The translations under genes were made by a program, and so were the position numbers. A stretch of DNA of 64,000 nucleotides from Streptomyces canus (GTDB taxonomy: Bacteria > Actinomycetota > Actinomycetes > Streptomycetales > Streptomycetaceae): positions 682,001-746,000 of the forward strand of contig NZ_JAUSWW010000001.1 of NCBI RefSeq assembly GCF_030815415.1, in the 5' to 3' direction. Position 1 is the stretch's first letter. Every line of letters begins with the position of its first letter. The notes below the pieces were generated by a model, which ran no database searches, had not been told where the DNA came from, and saw only the letters and a program-made list of their open reading frames with translations. Shown here one piece after another: positions 9,243-18,506 of the stretch.

Positions 9243-10058
9243 TCATACGGCTGAGGAGGTGTCCCCGGCGGACGCAGCCACCGGAAGCAGCGCCGGCCGC
9301 TTGGCCTGGCGGCCGTCGCCGGAGGAGCGGCCACGCAGGCGGCGGCCGAGCCAAGGGCCGAGGAAGGTGCCGGCCCAGCGCACTTCGGCGCCCACGGTCC
9401 TCCAGACAGAGATGTCCGTCCCCTCGGCCGGAAGGGGAAGGGTCCACTTGTCGTCGCTGCCCGGCAGACCGAGCGCCTGGGCCACGGCAGCCGCGATGCG
9501 CGCGTGCCCCAGCGGGCCGGCGTGCAGCCGGTCAGCACTCCACAACCGCGGATCGGTCGCCGCCGCGTGCGCGGCCGTCTCCGCCACCACCACACCGTGG
9601 CGGTCGGCGGCCTCCCGGATGCGTGCGTTGAGTGCGAGAACACGGTGACCGATCGGGCGGGCCAACGGCGTGATACGGCCGACATCGGGAAACATGAGGG
9701 TCGCGACGGTGGCGCCCTGCGCCGTGAGGGCGGCGAACATCGCCTCAACATGGTCGGCCACCTCGTCGAGGTCGCAGCCCGGGCGCAACACGTCGTTGAC
9801 CCCAGCCACCACGGTGGCGAGGTCGGGCCGCATCGCGAGAGCCGGAGCCAGCTGCTCGGCGCGCACCTGACCGGCCTTACGGCCGCGCACCGCGAGGTTG
9901 GCGTAGCGCAGGCCGGGGCTGTGGCGTGGTCGCCGACCGTGACCTGACGCGGCACGCCGGACGTCCCCGGAGCAGGCGGGCCGCTCGTACCCCCTTGGCC
10001 AGGCCCCCGGTGCCGTACTCGCCCAGATGGCCGCCACCTCCGTATCCGGCCGCGGCAT
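9243..10058 (-). pseudogene. SGNH/GDSL hydrolase, N-terminally truncated
   Basis: From residue about 48 the frame matches SGNH hydrolases: LRYANLAVRGRK (block II), VAGVNDVLRPG (block III Asn) and the block V catalytic pair in SADRLHAGPLGHARIA. Block I, which contains the nucleophile Ser in GDS, should precede it. Instead the first 45 or so residues are unlike the family, and no GDS is seen in any minus-strand frame up to 10200. I infer a 5' rearrangement that removed the active-site Ser, leaving a non-functional gene. A very divergent start cannot be excluded. Confidence 0.65.
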
Positions 10059-10221
10059 CGCAGGCCGATCGGGCAGAACGTGGTCGGTCTGCTGACCGAG
10101 GACTGGTGGAGGTCATCGCCTCCGCCGCAGGATGCCTGCCCCCTTCGACCGAGCCGACATGGCTGCTTCGGCGCCCTTGCCCGCCGGAGCAACGGATCGG
10201 CCGGCTCTCCCCTCGCTCCGG

Positions 10222-11898
10222 TCAGGCCGGAGGCACCACGGGCAGGACGATGCGGGACGGTCGGGCGGGGTCGTGGAAGACCTGCTGGCGGGCGGTTCGG
10301 ACCGTGGTCGCGCTCTCTTCGGGTTCGCCGGTGTTGAGGTTGCGGTCCCAGCGGGGGAAGTTGCTGGAGGTGACCTGGAGGCGTATGCGGTGCCCTGCCC
10401 GGAAGACGATGCTGGTCGACCACAGGTCCACGTTGTGCTCGGCGGGCTCGCCCGGTGTCGCTTCCCGTACCCTCACGATGCCGTCGGTCACATTGCGCGA
10501 GACGCCGTTCTCGTCGACGTCGCACAGGCGGGCCACCCAGTCGGTCGAGGGGCCGTCGGTGGCGGCGAAGAGCACCGCCCGGACCCGGCCGGTCACTTCC
10601 AGGTCCTCGGCGAGTGGTTCGCTGGTGAAGACCAGGACGTCCTCGCGCGCTTCCACGGCAGCCTGGTCCAGCGGTCCGGGACGGAAGTCCTCGGTCATCA
10701 GGAGCGCGCCGCCGGTGGTGGGCACCGGGTCCATCGGGTCGTAGGTGAACTGATCGGCCTGCTCGGCGACGGACGGCGGCTCGGGGGTCAGTCGTCCGTC
10801 GGCGCGCAGGTGGAAGTCGGTGTCCACGGCCCGCGACAGGGGCCATTCCGTCTCCTCGCGCCACTGGTTGGTCCCCATCACGAACAGCAACACCGTGCCC
10901 GTGTCCGGCTCCAGCGCCGCCCCCTCGCCGAGCGTGCGCGCGAACCAGTCGAACTGCAGGTCGTGCACGCGTCCCCGCATGCCCATGAACTCGGAGTGCG
11001 CAGCGAATCCGAAGTTGACGTCACCGACCACGTGCTGCCAGTTGGTGTGGGTCCACGGGCCCATGATCAACGTGGCGGACCGGCCGGCGCGGCGCATGGC
11101 GATGAAGTTGTCGAGCGTGCCCTGGGTGAAGATGTCGTACCAGCCGCCGAGTTGGAAGGTGGGCAGGTCGACCTCGTCGTGGCGGCCCGCGACGGTACAG
11201 GACCGCGCCCACTCGGGCTCCCGCCGGGAACGCTCGTAGCCCAGCTCGGGCAGATCGTGCCGGGCGAACGCGGGAAACCGCCCGGCGGGCAGTTCCCCGT
11301 AACCGCCGCACGCCAGACCGTCCAGATCCCGTACGAGTCCGGTGACGCCGCTCACGAGTCCGTCGAGGTCGGTGCGGTGACGGCGCATCAGGGTGTCGGC
11401 GCCGTGCATCAGCGTCCAGGGCGCGGTGATGCCGAGCTCGATCGCACCGCCGCGCGTCCACAGACCGTCATCCGGGTCCGACCAGGTGATCATCGGGGCG
11501 ATGGCCTTCAGCTCCGGCGGCTTCGACAGTGCCGCCATCCACTGGGTGTTGCCGAAGTAGCTGCCGCCGATCATGCCGACGGAACCGTTCGAGCCGGGCA
11601 GCGCGGCGGCCCACCGCACGGTGTCGTAGCCGTCGCTCCCCTCGTACGTCCACGGCTCCCACTCGCCCTCGGAGGCGAACCGACCCCGGGTGTCCTGGAT
11701 GACCACCATGAAGCCACGCCTGGCCGCGGCCAGCGGATCGAGTACGACGCCCATCATCGGGGTCTGCTTGCCATACGGCAGCCGGGCCAGCAACACGGGC
11801 CACGGCCCCGTATCTCCGGGCCGCTAGACATCCGCGCGCAGCACGGTGCCGTCACGCATCTCCGCCGGAACATCGAACTCGATCCGTATCTCCGCCAC
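10222..11898 (-). pseudogene. CocE/NonD-family (peptidase S15-like) hydrolase interrupted by an amber codon
   Basis: An alpha/beta hydrolase with the S15 nucleophile motif GMIGGSYFG, the helical cap, and a C-terminal jelly-roll domain (GRVRAVLFAATDGPSTDW, HRIRLQVTSSNFPRWDRN). These enzymes cleave esters or acyl-amino-acid bonds. The natural start is the GTG at 11898, preceded by AAAGGAG, and gives VAEIRIEFDVPAEMRDGTV then LRADV. Codon 25 (11826-11824) is TAG where relatives have Tyr in a VYRP motif. The frame then continues without further damage for 534 codons. A single TAC-to-TAG change explains it; restart at 11796 would lack the first strands. Confidence 0.85.
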
Positions 11899-12002
11899 GC
11901 GCTGCTCCTTTGCATGCCACGGCGCTGTCAGACACATGGTCGAGCGTGGTCCCCGTCCCGCACTACACCCGAACGGGGGTGACTACAGCGCTTTCGGGGC
12001 GG

Positions 12003-12881
12003 TCACGCCACCGCGTTCAGCAGGTCGGCCAGAAGGTCGGGCCGTTCCAAGGCGATGAAGTGGCCTGCTCCCGGCACCTGCGTGAAGTCGGCGGCCGGCA
12101 GCAGCTCCTTGTCGGCTTGCCGGTCCGAGGGCCGCGACCAGTCCTTCTCGCCGTAGACGAGGTGGACGGGTGCCTTGACCTCGGGGTAGCGCGAGCGGGC
12201 GGCGATGAGGCTGGGCATGCTCTGGTACACGGCCCGGGCGACGGTCGAGTAGCCGGGGCGGCTGCCCACCTGGAGGAGTTCATCGAGGTAGTCCTCCCGC
12301 AGCGCGGTCTTGTCGACCAGCCCGCCCCGCAGGATCCTGCGGACGACGGGCTTGGGCTCCACCCCGGCGACCACCGCGCCTACCCCCGGAGTGAGGACAC
12401 CGCTGACCACCACACGGGCGAGCAGACTGGAGCGGGCGATCCCGCCGGGGAAGTCGTACGCGTTCACCGCGACGACGCGCCGGACCCGCTCGGGCAGGTC
12501 GGCCGCGGTGGTCAGGGCGAGCACCGCCCCCATGGACTCGCCGACCAGGGTCACGTCGTGGAGGTCGAGTTCGGTCAGGAGCCGCTTGACGCCCGCACGC
12601 ATGGCCGGCTCGTCGTACGACGCACCGGGCACGATCTCGGAGTAGCCCATCCCCGGCAGATCGAGGGCATACACGGTGTACTGGTCCGCGATCAGCGGGA
12701 TGAGGGAGCGGAAGTGCTCGGCCTGAGTGCGGACGGTGTGCAGCAGGACCACGGGAGCGCCGGTGCCCGCTCTGAGGTAGCGCAGGGTCCCCTCGTCGCT
12801 GCGGTGTCCTGCGCGCGGGGCGATGGTGTGGCTGGTGGTTCCCGGGATGTGAATCGTGGGACGTGACTCTGTGCTCGGCAT
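12003..12881 (-). CDS. Alpha/beta-fold hydrolase under TetR control
   Basis: 292 residues with the hydrolase core: oxyanion region VVLLHTVRTQ, nucleophile elbow GESMG with catalytic Ser, acid in YGEKDWSRP and catalytic His in PGAGHFIALERP. It is probably a cytoplasmic esterase or C-C hydrolase acting on small molecules. The ATG at 12881 follows AGGGAAG. Two palindromes identical in core to one in front of the TetR gene at 13353-13922 lie 105-145 bases upstream, so induction by that regulator's ligand is likely. Confidence 0.88.
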   Translation of the reverse strand: MPSTESRPTIHIPGTTSHTIAPRAGHRSDEGTLRYLRAGTGAPVVLLHTVRTQAEHFRSLIPLIADQYTVYALDLPGMGYSEIVPGASYDEPAMRAGVKRLLTELDLHDVTLVGESMGAVLALTTAADLPERVRRVVAVNAYDFPGGIARSSLLARVVVSGVLTPGVGAVVAGVEPKPVVRRILRGGLVDKTALREDYLDELLQVGSRPGYSTVARAVYQSMPSLIAARSRYPEVKAPVHLVYGEKDWSRPSDRQADKELLPAADFTQVPGAGHFIALERPDLLADLLNAVA

Positions 12882-12984
12882 CTCGCTGGCTTCCCTTTGT
12901 GTGACCTGAACTGCTGCAGACGGTGGTTCGGACAGGGCCCGCCCGAAGGAGACGTGGCCACGGACCAGCCCTTGGATTCATTGA

Positions 12985-13024
12985 GAAACCGACCGGTTTC
13001 CAACATCGTAAACCGATCGGTTTC
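12985..13024. promoter_or_regulatory. Tandem TetR-type operators upstream of the hydrolase gene
   Basis: Two 14-bp palindromes, AAACCGACCGGTTT (12986-12999) and AAACCGATCGGTTT (13010-13023), have centres 24 bp apart. The second is identical to the site before the TetR gene. The following stretch 13025-13352 holds no gene that I can support; its open frames are short and match nothing. Confidence 0.82.
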
Positions 13025-13352
13025 CGAGCGCAAGGCTGAGGTTGCCATCCGCAGCGACAGGGTCAGCGCACAGGAGACACGCGAGCATGTCATCCGCACA
13101 GCGGTCGCCGATTCCACACTCAAGGGCCACTACGCCACACCCAAACGCTCCAGCAGCAGGGGATGAGCCCCGGGAAGCCGCGCACCTGCCGCTGGGCGCT
13201 GACGTCGACGAGCCGACGGCCTTCCTGGCGCGCGGCACGCCCGTCAACACCCTTACGGCCACCCGCCCCCCTCGATCGCGGGGCATCAGAGACGGGAGCC
13301 ATCGACCTGGGGAGGCCACACGGTCACGGCGCCTGCCCGAAAAGGGGATGCG

Positions 13353-13922
13353 TCAGTGCATGCCTGCCGCATCGAGCAGGGTGGTCACGGTGGGCGTGAC
13401 GAGCCCGGTCAGCTTGTCGGCTCCGATCCCCGCGCGGGCGCTGGCGCCGTCGAAGACCAGGCTGAGCTGCCGGGCCAGCAGGTCGGGATGGCGTGCCCCG
13501 CCCCGTTCGGCCTCGGAACGGAAGAAGGCGGCCAGATTCTCCTTGACCCGGTGGGCCACCTGGCTTGCCGGGTGGCTCTGGTCCTTGAGCTCGATCTGGG
13601 CAGCCAGGTACCGGCAGCCTTGGAAGTCGGGCGCACCCGCCTGCTCCTCCAACTGGTCGAAGACATGCAGGATCCGCTCGCGGGGTGAACGGCCGTCGTC
13701 CGCCCGGGGCAGGAACCCGGCCGCGAAGGCAGAGGCGCGCTCCCCCAGGCTCGCCGCCAGCAGTTCGTCCTTGCTCTCGAACAGCTGGTACAGGGAACGC
13801 TTCGACACCCCCGCCGCCTTGCACAGCGCCTCGACGCCGATGCCGACGCCGTCTCGGTAGGTGAGCGTGGCCGCTGCCTCCAGCAGCCGCTCTCTGGTAC
13901 TTGGCTTCACTACGGTGGTCAT
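13353..13922 (-). CDS. TetR/AcrR-family repressor
   Basis: 189 residues. The N-terminal TetR helix-turn-helix is clear (RERLLEAAATLTYRDG, then GVEALCKAAGVSKRSLYQLFESKDELL). The C-terminal ligand domain is of the TetR_C type found with QGCRYLAAQIEL. The palindrome AAACCGATCGGTTT lies 33 bases upstream of its start and recurs twice in front of the hydrolase gene at 12003-12881, so the pair forms a small ligand-responsive unit in which the regulator also represses itself. Confidence 0.92.
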   Translation of the reverse strand: MTTVVKPSTRERLLEAAATLTYRDGVGIGVEALCKAAGVSKRSLYQLFESKDELLAASLGERASAFAAGFLPRADDGRSPRERILHVFDQLEEQAGAPDFQGCRYLAAQIELKDQSHPASQVAHRVKENLAAFFRSEAERGGARHPDLLARQLSLVFDGASARAGIGADKLTGLVTPTVTTLLDAAGMH

Positions 13923-13954
13923 ACCGCGAGGTTAACTCGATATGGACAAAACGA

Positions 13955-13968
13955 AAACCGATCGGTTT
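13955..13968. promoter_or_regulatory. TetR-type operator (autoregulatory)
   Basis: AAACCGATCGGTTT is a perfect 14-bp palindrome in the promoter region of the TetR gene and is identical to the site at 13010-13023. Confidence 0.82.
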
Positions 13969-14213
13969 ACGACGCTTCGCCGGGCGCTCTCGCGCCGCCC
14001 ACGGGCCGGGGCGGGCAGGTGAGTGCGGTTCCGCTACACCGGGGCGGCGGTCTTCTGTGAGGCTTCGTCCGGGCGGGGACACGGTGCAGCCCCTGGCGGC
14101 CGCCCGTCGCCCCCGAAGCCGGAGAGTGCGGCCGTGATGAGGCCGACGGTCATCGTCACCCCGCCCCTGGCCGACGGACCTCCCTTGGGCCGGATAAGTA
14201 CAGTGCCCGGGCG

Positions 14214-14830
14214 ATGAAAGGAACAGTCCCCGGCCGGACAGGTGGGGGTGTGGAATCCATGCTGGAGCAGGAACGTGCCCAGGCCCGAGAAGCCCGCTTC
14301 GATGCGTTGGCGCGCGCGGTGGCAACGCCGCTGCACCGATATCTGCTGCGCCGGGCGGACGCCGACGCGGCAGATGACATCCTCGCGGAGACGATGCGCG
14401 TGCTCTGGCGCCGTCTCGAGGACGTGCCCGGGCTCGGGAGGGGCCCCGTGACCGACCCCGACACCATGCTGCCCTGGTGTTACGGCCTCGCACGCGGCTG
14501 CCTGTCCAACGCCCGGCGGGCGGACGGGCGCGTCGGCTCCGGCTGGTGGAGCGGCTGACACGTACCGCACCGCCGCCGAAGCCCGGGGAAGCCGACCACC
14601 CCGAACTGCACGCCGCACTCGGCACACTCGGCGCCCTGGACCGTGAGGTGGTGCTGCTCTGGGCATGGGAGGGGCTGACCCCGCGCGAGATCGCGGAAGT
14701 GACCGGACTGACCCCCAACGCCGTCAGCATCCGCCTGCACAGAGCAAAGAAGAAACTCGCCGCTCTGCTCGACCGAAAGAATGACGACATGGCCGGACAT
14801 GAGATGGGTGAAGGAAGGAGCAACCGGTGA
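14214..14830 (+). pseudogene. ECF-type sigma factor with internal frameshift
   Basis: The first frame encodes sigma region 2 (FDALARAVATPLHRYLLRRA, then DILAETMRVLWRRLEDVPG). It runs out of frame after LPWCYGLARGCLSNARRADG. A -1 shift near 14520-14530 restores RLRLVERLTRT and a complete region 4 helix-turn-helix (LDREVVLLWAWEGLTPREIA, then TPNAVSIRLHRAKKKL). The start may be 14214 or the ATG at 14259. Its stop overlaps the GTG of the next gene (GTGA), the translational coupling usual for sigma and partner proteins. As read, no full-length sigma factor is made. Confidence 0.8.
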
Positions 14831-15436
14831 ACGACGAAGAACTGCTGGCCCGGATGAGGGCCATCGACCCGGCGCGGACCTCTGATGCTCCCCAGCCCGA
14901 CATCGACCGTCTCCTGGAGGCCACCATGACCGCCGACACCACAGTCCGCACCTCCCCCCGCACATCGGACCGCCCCCGCCGCCCCCTGCTGCTGGCCGGC
15001 AGCAGCCGCCGCTGTGCTCACGGCGGGAGCCGGCATCACCTGGGGAGTCACGGCGACCCGCGACACTCCTCCGGCCGTGGCCGCCCCGCTGGTCCTGACC
15101 GTTCAGCAGGACACAAGCGGCGGCCTGGAAACAGCGTGCGCCGAGCTCGACGTCACCACTCTGCGCCAGTACACGACCGCCTTCGAGGGCACCGCGACCT
15201 CCGTCGACGGCGACCAGATCACTCTCCGAGTGGACCACTGGTACCGCGGCGAAGACGCCTCCACCGTCCGGCTCGACAACACCCACGCAGGACAACTGGA
15301 GTCATTCGGCCAGGAGTTCGCTGTCGGCCAGACCTACCTCGTCTACGCCAGGGACGGCAAGGTCCCGGCGTGCTACGGCGATGCCGAGGCCACCCCGAAG
15401 CTGCGGAGCCTCTACGAGCGAGCGTACGGGCAGTGA
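14827..15436 (+). pseudogene. Sigma-factor-coupled membrane protein, frameshifted
   Basis: The GTG at 14827 opens MNDEELLARMRAIDPAR, a cytoplasmic segment typical of proteins paired with ECF sigma factors. Just inside the predicted transmembrane helix (RRPLLLAG) the frame is lost. A shift near 15000 within GGCAGCAGCC restores AAAVLTAGAGITWGV and an extracytoplasmic domain ending in LYERAYGQ at 15436. It probably acted as the membrane partner of the upstream sigma factor. Both genes of the pair carry one shift each, so the same cause is suspected. Confidence 0.7.
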
Positions 15437-15809
15437 GCCCACAAGCTCGGCGGCTGTTCCGTCTCGCTAGGTCCGCCGTTGCCTCGATGCGAGATCCAGC
15501 GGGAACCGGTCGGTGAACGCGTTACCGCTCGCATCGCCCTGCCCGACGACCTGGGCGGGGACGTCACCGGACACCGCCCCCTGTAGCAGCCGGCGCTCCC
15601 CCTCGGCCCCCGCCTTCACTGACGGCCTGATGAGAAGCGGCGCGCTACAGGGGGTGATACCGGTGGGACAGAGGTCGGGGCGGGCGCGGTGCTGGCGCGA
15701 CCACGGTGCAGCTGACCGAGATCGCTGCTTCGAACGGGACGGCGCTGCGCGCCGGCACAGACATCATTGCTTTCTCCGCCCGTATCGGCCGGTATGGGCG
15801 GCGGGAGAC
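15437..15809. other. Gene-free stretch containing an 11-bp inverted repeat
   Basis: No frame in these 370 bases looks like a protein of known type. It contains CCCCCTGTAGC at 15577-15587 and its exact inverse GCTACAGGGGG at 15644-15654, 56 bases apart. Such a 78-bp unit could be a small non-autonomous element or a long hairpin. Confidence 0.5.
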
Positions 15810-16436
15810 TTACGGCTGGTCCGTCAGGCGCAGGTATGGCTTCACCGTTCGATATCCGGGAAACCGAATGGCTGCCTCTTCGTCACTTACGGCAGGGGTG
15901 ATGACGACCTCCTGGCCGGGCTGCCAGTCCGCAGGCGTGGCCAGTTGGTGCTGAGCCGTAAGCTGCAGAGAGTCCAGCACTCGAAGAATCTCTGCGAAGT
16001 TCCGCCCCGTGCTGGCCGGATATGTCATGGTCAGCTTGATCTTCTTGTCGGGACCGATGACGAAGACGGTGCGCACCGTCGCTGTGTCGGATGCGTTCGG
16101 GTGGATCATCCCGTAGAGGCCCGCAACGGACCGGTCACTGTCGGCGATCATAGGGAAGTTGACCTGGGCGCCCTGCGTCTCGGCGATGTCGTTCGCCCAA
16201 GTGCGGTGATCCTTGGCGGAGTCGACCGACACTGCAGCGATCTTCGTGTCACGCCTGGCAAATTCGGGTTCAAGCCGGGCGGCCGCTCCGAGCTCCGTGG
16301 TGCAGACCGGAGTGAAGTCGGCGGGATGGGAGAACAATATTCCCCAACTCTCGCCGAGCCATTCGTGAAAACGCAGTTCACCGGTGGCGGACTCTGCCGT
16401 GAAATCAGGGGCGAGGTCACCTATTTGGAGCGTCAT
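15810..16436 (-). CDS. 1-Cys peroxiredoxin (AhpC/TSA, Prx6-type)
   Basis: 208 residues from the ATG at 16436. That ATG has AAGGAG 9 bases upstream; the further upstream ATG overlaps this ribosome site and is rejected. The thioredoxin-fold peroxidatic motif HPADFTPVCTTEL holds the catalytic Cys with its Thr and Pro. No resolving Cys is seen in the C-terminal part (RTVKPYLRLTDQP), and the long tail after PADWQPGQEVVITP is typical of Prx6-type enzymes. It reduces peroxides in the cytoplasm. It follows pcaF on the same strand and may protect against peroxide formed during aromatic oxidation. Confidence 0.9.
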   Translation of the reverse strand: MTLQIGDLAPDFTAESATGELRFHEWLGESWGILFSHPADFTPVCTTELGAAARLEPEFARRDTKIAAVSVDSAKDHRTWANDIAETQGAQVNFPMIADSDRSVAGLYGMIHPNASDTATVRTVFVIGPDKKIKLTMTYPASTGRNFAEILRVLDSLQLTAQHQLATPADWQPGQEVVITPAVSDEEAAIRFPGYRTVKPYLRLTDQP

Positions 16437-16600
16437 TTCAGCATTCTCCTTCAATCAGAGTGGCGTGCGGGAAAGGTAATGCGCGGCGAAGGGCCGCTGA
16501 AGCACCTGAAGACCGAAACCGACGTGACGGCGCACAGCACTGCTCCCCAAGCCTCGGTGGCGACGCGGACCGTGGCGAGCCGGCCCTGTCGCTCCGGCGG

Positions 16601-17773
16601 TCAAGCTTCGAGCACTACGGCGAGTCCCTGGCCGACGCCGATGCAGATGGCGGCGACGCCGATACCGCCGCCGCGTGCGGCAAGTGCGTGTGCGAGGTGT
16701 CCGACGATGCGTCCTCCGGAGGCGCCGAGGGGGTGGCCGATGGCGATGGCACCGCCGTCGACGTTGACCTTCTGGGGATCGAGTTCGGGCCAGAGCCGCA
16801 TGCAGGCGATGCTCTGGGCGGCGTATGCCTCGTTGAGTTCGACGAGGTCGACGTCCGACCAGGTTCTGCCGGCGCGGGCGAGTGCGCGGTTGGCTGCCTC
16901 CACCGGGGCGATGCCGAAGACGTCCGGGTCGTTGCCGGCCACTCCTCGCCCGGTGATGCGGGCCAAGGGTTGCCCTCCGGGCAGGGCGTTCTCGGCTCCG
17001 AGCAGTACTGCGGAGGCACCGTCGTTGAGGGGAGAGGAGTTGCCCGCTGTGACGCTTCCGTTCGCGAGGAACGCCGGCTTGAGCGCGGCAAGGGCAGCCA
17101 TGCTCGTGTCGTCGCGGATGCCCTCGTCGCGGTCGAGGTCGACACCGGGCATACCGATGATCTCTGCCGCGTAGGCGCCGTCGGCGAATGCGCGTGCCGC
17201 GTTCTGATGGCTGCGCAGGGCGAAGGCGTCCTGCTCCTCGCGGGAGACGGCGAAGCGTTCCGCGAGGATCTCGGCTGTCTGTCCCAGGGGGATGGTCCAC
17301 TGCTCGGGCATGCGGGGGTTCACGAGCCGCCATCCCAGGGTGGTGGAGACCATGGTCGCGTTGCCTGCCGGGTAGGCTCGGTCCGGCTTGGGCACGACCC
17401 ACGGTGCGCGGCTCATCGACTCGACGCCGCCGGCGAGCACGAGCGTTGTGTCACCGGCTTCGATGGCGCGGCTGCCCTGGATGACCGCCTCGACTCCGGA
17501 GCCGCACAGGCGGTTGACGGTCACGCCGGGTGTACTGGTGGGGAACCCTGCCAGCAGTGCGCCCATGCGGGCCACATTGCGATTGTCCTCGCCGGCGCCG
17601 TTGGCGTTGCCGAACACGATGTCGTCGATCCGCTCCGGGTCCAGGTCCGGCTGCCGCTCGACGATGGCGCTCATGACATGTGCGGCGAGGTCGTCCGGGC
17701 GTACGCCCGCCAGTGCTTTGCCGTACTTTCCGAAAGGGGTTCGTAGCGCGTCGTATACGAAGCTAGCGGTCAT
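16601..17773 (-). CDS. pcaF: Thiolase, probable 3-oxoadipyl-CoA thiolase (beta-ketoadipate pathway)
   Basis: 390 residues with all thiolase signatures: nucleophile Cys90 in NRLCGSG, GGVESMSRAPWV, active-site His in GHPLGASGGR and the second Cys near the C-terminus in CIGVGQG. It splits 3-oxoadipyl-CoA with CoA into succinyl-CoA and acetyl-CoA. The motifs alone also fit acetyl-CoA acetyltransferase. The assignment to pcaF rests on the two CoA-transferase subunit genes directly upstream on the same strand, the standard pcaIJF order. Confidence 0.85.
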   Translation of the reverse strand: MTASFVYDALRTPFGKYGKALAGVRPDDLAAHVMSAIVERQPDLDPERIDDIVFGNANGAGEDNRNVARMGALLAGFPTSTPGVTVNRLCGSGVEAVIQGSRAIEAGDTTLVLAGGVESMSRAPWVVPKPDRAYPAGNATMVSTTLGWRLVNPRMPEQWTIPLGQTAEILAERFAVSREEQDAFALRSHQNAARAFADGAYAAEIIGMPGVDLDRDEGIRDDTSMAALAALKPAFLANGSVTAGNSSPLNDGASAVLLGAENALPGGQPLARITGRGVAGNDPDVFGIAPVEAANRALARAGRTWSDVDLVELNEAYAAQSIACMRLWPELDPQKVNVDGGAIAIGHPLGASGGRIVGHLAHALAARGGGIGVAAICIGVGQGLAVVLEA

Positions 17774-17828
17774 GACCTCGTCCGTTTTCGTTCATGGCGT
17801 CGAGTGGCGGAATTGTGCTGGCGTCTTG

Positions 17829-18506
17829 TCAGGAACCGTCGGCAAGGGGGACTACTCGTCCATCCCTGAGGTGCAGTCCGGTGGCCGCGGTGAGCGCGTC
17901 GATCGTCGCGGCGCCGAACAACTCACGCACCGCAAAGCCGGCGGGGGTGATGTCGAATACCGCGTGGTCGGTGTAGACGCGGGACACGCAGCCCACGCCG
18001 GTGAGGGGGTAGGTGCACTGTGGGACGAGCTTTGGTGTGCCGTCCCGGGTGAGCAGATCAGTCATCACCCACACCGACTTGGCACCGATCGCCAGGTCCA
18101 TCGCCCCGCCGACCGCGGGTATGGCGTCGGCGGCGCCGGTGTGCCAGTTGGCCAGGTCGCCGTGCTCGGAGATCTGGAACGCCCCGAGCACGCAGATGTC
18201 CAGGTGCCCTCCGCGCATCATGGCGAACGAGTCGGCGTGGTGGAAATAGGAGGCTCCGGGCCGCTCGGTCACCGGCTGCTTCCCCGCGTTGATGAGATCC
18301 GGATCGATGTGGCCCGGCACTGGTGCCGGTCCCATCGCCAGCATGCCGTTCTCGGTGTGCAGGACGACTTCCACATCTTCGGGGATGGCATCGGCCACGA
18401 GCGTCGGCGCACCGATCCCCAGGTTCACGACGGAGCCCTCGGGAATGTCCAGCGCGATGCGGGCGGCGAGTTCGCGGCGGGAAAGGCCGGAGCTGAGAAC
18501 GGTCAT
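17829..18506 (-). CDS. pcaJ: 3-oxoadipate CoA-transferase subunit B
   Basis: 225 residues of the SCOT-type CoA-transferase beta subunit. Catalytic Glu52 lies in HTENGMLAMGP and forms the glutamyl-CoA intermediate. NLGIGAPTLVAD and AIGAKSVWVMTDLLT are further family blocks. Its ATG overlaps the stop of the subunit A gene by 4 bases (18503-18506), so the two chains are translationally coupled. The pair transfers CoA from succinyl-CoA to 3-oxoadipate. Confidence 0.88.
   Translation of the reverse strand: MTVLSSGLSRRELAARIALDIPEGSVVNLGIGAPTLVADAIPEDVEVVLHTENGMLAMGPAPVPGHIDPDLINAGKQPVTERPGASYFHHADSFAMMRGGHLDICVLGAFQISEHGDLANWHTGAADAIPAVGGAMDLAIGAKSVWVMTDLLTRDGTPKLVPQCTYPLTGVGCVSRVYTDHAVFDITPAGFAVRELFGAATIDALTAATGLHLRDGRVVPLADGS

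Noticed and set aside
7935..9254. Plus-strand open frame of 439 codons
   Set aside because: It is antisense to the DUF3533 membrane protein and His/Gly/Glu-rich without motifs.
13324..15066. Long minus-strand open frame of 580 codons
   Set aside because: It runs antisense to the sigma factor and its partner and through the TetR gene in the wrong frame. The content is Arg/Pro/Gly-rich without motifs, typical of shadow frames in GC-rich DNA.
15513..17174. Plus-strand open frame of 553 codons
   Set aside because: It lies antisense to the peroxiredoxin and thiolase genes, which have clear motifs.
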